Assembly: GCA_905202215.1 (NCBI GenBank)
Contig: CAJKRG010000076.1
Coordinates: forward strand, 1 to 7,331
Length of the DNA stretch: 7,331 nucleotides
Direction of reading: 5' to 3'
Origin: an uncultured Porphyromonadaceae bacterium
GTDB taxonomy: Bacteria; Bacteroidota; Bacteroidia; Bacteroidales; Muribaculaceae
The position numbers were made by a program, and so were the translations under genes. Below, piece after piece: positions 6,966 through 7,331 of the stretch. Position 1 is the first letter of the stretch. Each line of letters begins with the position of its first letter. The notes beneath the pieces were generated by a model that ran no database searches, was not told the DNA's origin, and saw nothing but the letters and a program-made list of their open reading frames with translations.

Positions 6966-7006
6966 TGGTTAAAGATTCATTAACCACTAATCTTTAACCA
7001 TTAACC
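6966..7006 (-). repeat. 7-bp GGTTAAT array with a 12-bp inverted repeat
   Basis: On the minus strand GGTTAAT (7006-7000), GGTTAAA (6999-6993), GATTAGT (6992-6986) and GGTTAAT (6985-6979) form four 7-bp units. Overlapping them, TGGTTAAAGATT (6966-6977) and AATCTTTAACCA (6989-7000) form a perfect 12-bp inverted repeat with an 11-nt loop. It lies between the leader terminator and the metK start. Confidence 0.55.
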
Positions 7007-7007
7007 C

Positions 7008-7044
7008 TCATATTATGCAAGTTTATAGAACTTGCATAATATGA
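7008..7044. repeat. 16-bp perfect inverted repeat in the metK leader
   Basis: TCATATTATGCAAGTT (7008-7023) and AACTTGCATAATATGA (7029-7044) are exact inverted copies with a 5-nt loop. No T-run follows the hairpin on the minus strand, so it is not a standard terminator. It begins only 2 nt after the T-run of the leader terminator. It may stabilise the mRNA, bind a protein, or be a mobile-element trace. Confidence 0.8.
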
Positions 7045-7046
7045 AT

Positions 7047-7083
7047 AAAAAAATTGCACCGGACTCGTCGGGCGAGCGGTGCA
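7047..7083 (-). terminator. Strong intrinsic terminator inside the metK leader
   Basis: On the minus strand TGCACCG (7083-7077) pairs with CGGTGCA (7061-7055). Inside it CTCG pairs with CGAG around CCCGA, with two unpaired bases. A run of seven T follows at 7053-7047. It sits about 60 nt after the riboswitch aptamer and 135 nt before metK, so it is placed to act as a riboswitch-controlled attenuator. It could equally end a short stand-alone leader RNA. Confidence 0.85.
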
Positions 7084-7097
7084 GCACAGGAAAACTT

Positions 7098-7133
7098 AAA
7101 AACCGTGTATATATAGACCCGGCACGGAGCCGG
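7098..7133 (-). promoter_or_regulatory. Two mutually exclusive hairpins after the riboswitch
   Basis: Hairpin A pairs CCGGC (7133-7129) with GCCGG (7123-7119). Hairpin B pairs CCGTG (7127-7123) with CACGG (7107-7103) and is followed by five T (7102-7098). They share bases 7127-7123, so only one can form at a time, as in an attenuator switch. They begin 9 nt after the aptamer. Hairpin B is short and would be a weak terminator. Confidence 0.45.
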
Positions 7134-7141
7134 AGAAACGA

Positions 7142-7187
7142 TTTTAGCATTTTTTCGAGTGGTTGCAAGCAGCCAAATCTGTCCACA
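7142..7187 (-). ncRNA. SAM-II-type riboswitch upstream of metK
   Basis: On the minus strand GTGG (7186-7183) pairs with CCAC (7162-7159) to form the P1 stem. The loop carries GATTT (7179-7175) and CTTGCAA (7169-7163), and the 3' strand has AAAAAATGCTAAAA (7155-7142). This order matches the SAM-II aptamer (GAUUU, UUGCAA, then AAAUG..GCUAAAA folding back as a pseudoknot) as I remember it from the published alphaproteobacterial examples, a class also reported in Bacteroidetes. The downstream gene makes SAM, which fits a feedback switch. The identification rests on motif order and context, not on a covariance-model search. Confidence 0.82.
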
Positions 7188-7214
7188 TGCAATCGCGTTT
7201 CCTTGATTGCGGCG

Positions 7215-7244
7215 CAAAATTACAAAAATTTTCTCACCCCCAAG
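7215..7244 (-). promoter_or_regulatory. Likely metK promoter, Bacteroidetes type
   Basis: On the minus strand TAATTTTG (7222-7215) matches the -7 consensus TAnnTTTG exactly. CTTG (7244-7241), 18 nt upstream, is a one-mismatch -33 box. Transcription would begin near 7208, about 20 nt before the SAM-II-type aptamer, which is the expected arrangement. Confidence 0.65.
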
Positions 7245-7262
7245 CCTTTTTACAAGCTTTTA

Positions 7263-7302
7263 ACACTGTAAAATAAGATTTAGAGGGTGTTTCATAATAT
7301 CT
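7263..7302 (+). repeat. Dispersed ~40-bp repeat, copy 2
   Basis: Second copy of the repeat seen at 2501-2541, in the same orientation. It shares ACACTGTAA at the left and GTTTCATAATATCT at the right. It lies 19 bp upstream of the metK -33 box. Beyond it, 7303-7331 shows nothing recognisable, so if this is the end of a mobile element, the element would continue past the window. Confidence 0.6.
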
Positions 7303-7331
7303 GTTAAACCACAGGCCAAAAAGTCTGAGAT

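Larger units (their letters stand above)
6913..7214 (-). promoter_or_regulatory. metK leader region (5' untranslated)
   Basis: No protein gene is supported between metK and the right edge. If transcription starts just after the -7 box at 7215, metK has a leader of close to 300 nt. It holds, in transcription order, a SAM-II-type aptamer, two overlapping hairpins, a strong terminator, a 16-bp perfect inverted repeat, a 7-bp repeat array with a 12-bp inverted repeat, and a second 7-bp array next to the start codon. A second promoter downstream of the terminator is possible but I did not find a clear one. Confidence 0.6.

Noticed and set aside
7189..7210. GCAATC / GATTGC inverted repeat just before the SAM-II-type aptamer
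   Set aside because: Six-bp arms with a 10-nt gap, and the expected transcription start falls within the first arm, so the hairpin would probably not form in RNA.
7023..7271. Small open frames on both strands in the metK leader (up to 79 codons)
   Set aside because: They run across the riboswitch, hairpins and terminator, whose structured sequence explains the region better. The products look random.

Overview
The window looks like chromosome from a Bacteroidota gut commensal of the order Bacteroidales, possibly Muribaculaceae; the family is a guess. The grounds are two promoters matching the Bacteroidetes TTTG / TAnnTTTG pattern, an outer-membrane beta-barrel protein ending in the KKTA..I.NDD tail common in that order, a long Bacteroidetes-type PpiD-like protein, a 427-residue MetK, AT-rich translation starts without Shine-Dalgarno sequences, and moderately GC-rich genes separated by AT-rich spacers. 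I see no tRNA, rRNA, CRISPR array or intact mobile element.

Layout from left to right. 1-43: a GC-rich hairpin just past the end of the first gene. 44-2482 (-): a TonB-receptor-like outer-membrane beta-barrel protein. 2483-2615: a spacer with an intrinsic terminator for the next gene, one copy of a ~40-bp dispersed repeat and a small palindrome. 2616-4715 (-): a membrane-anchored PpiD/SurA-like periplasmic folding factor with an apparently degenerate parvulin core. 4716-4917: a divergent spacer with a very good sigma-ABfr-type promoter for the folding factor. 4918-5385 (+): a small exported protein with an acidic patch, a basic tail and a natural run of six histidines. 5382-5632: the convergent spacer between that gene and metK, built almost wholly of degenerate 8-bp units in two head-to-head arrays. 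Each array begins in the TAG stop codon of its gene, and a terminator hairpin for metK lies in the middle. 5629-6912 (-): metK, S-adenosylmethionine synthetase. 6913-7331: no protein gene; a ~300-nt metK leader with a promoter, a SAM-II-type riboswitch, two alternative hairpins, a strong terminator, a 16-bp perfect inverted repeat and short 7-bp repeat arrays, then the second copy of the dispersed repeat.

How the parts work together: metK with its SAM-II leader forms a feedback circuit in which the product SAM would limit synthesis of its own synthetase. The folding factor and the beta-barrel protein are both envelope genes and lie on the same strand, but a terminator separates them, so they are probably separate transcription units. 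The small exported protein may be a third envelope component, but nothing fixes its function. The least explained feature is the pair of stop-codon-anchored 8-bp arrays between the small gene and metK.
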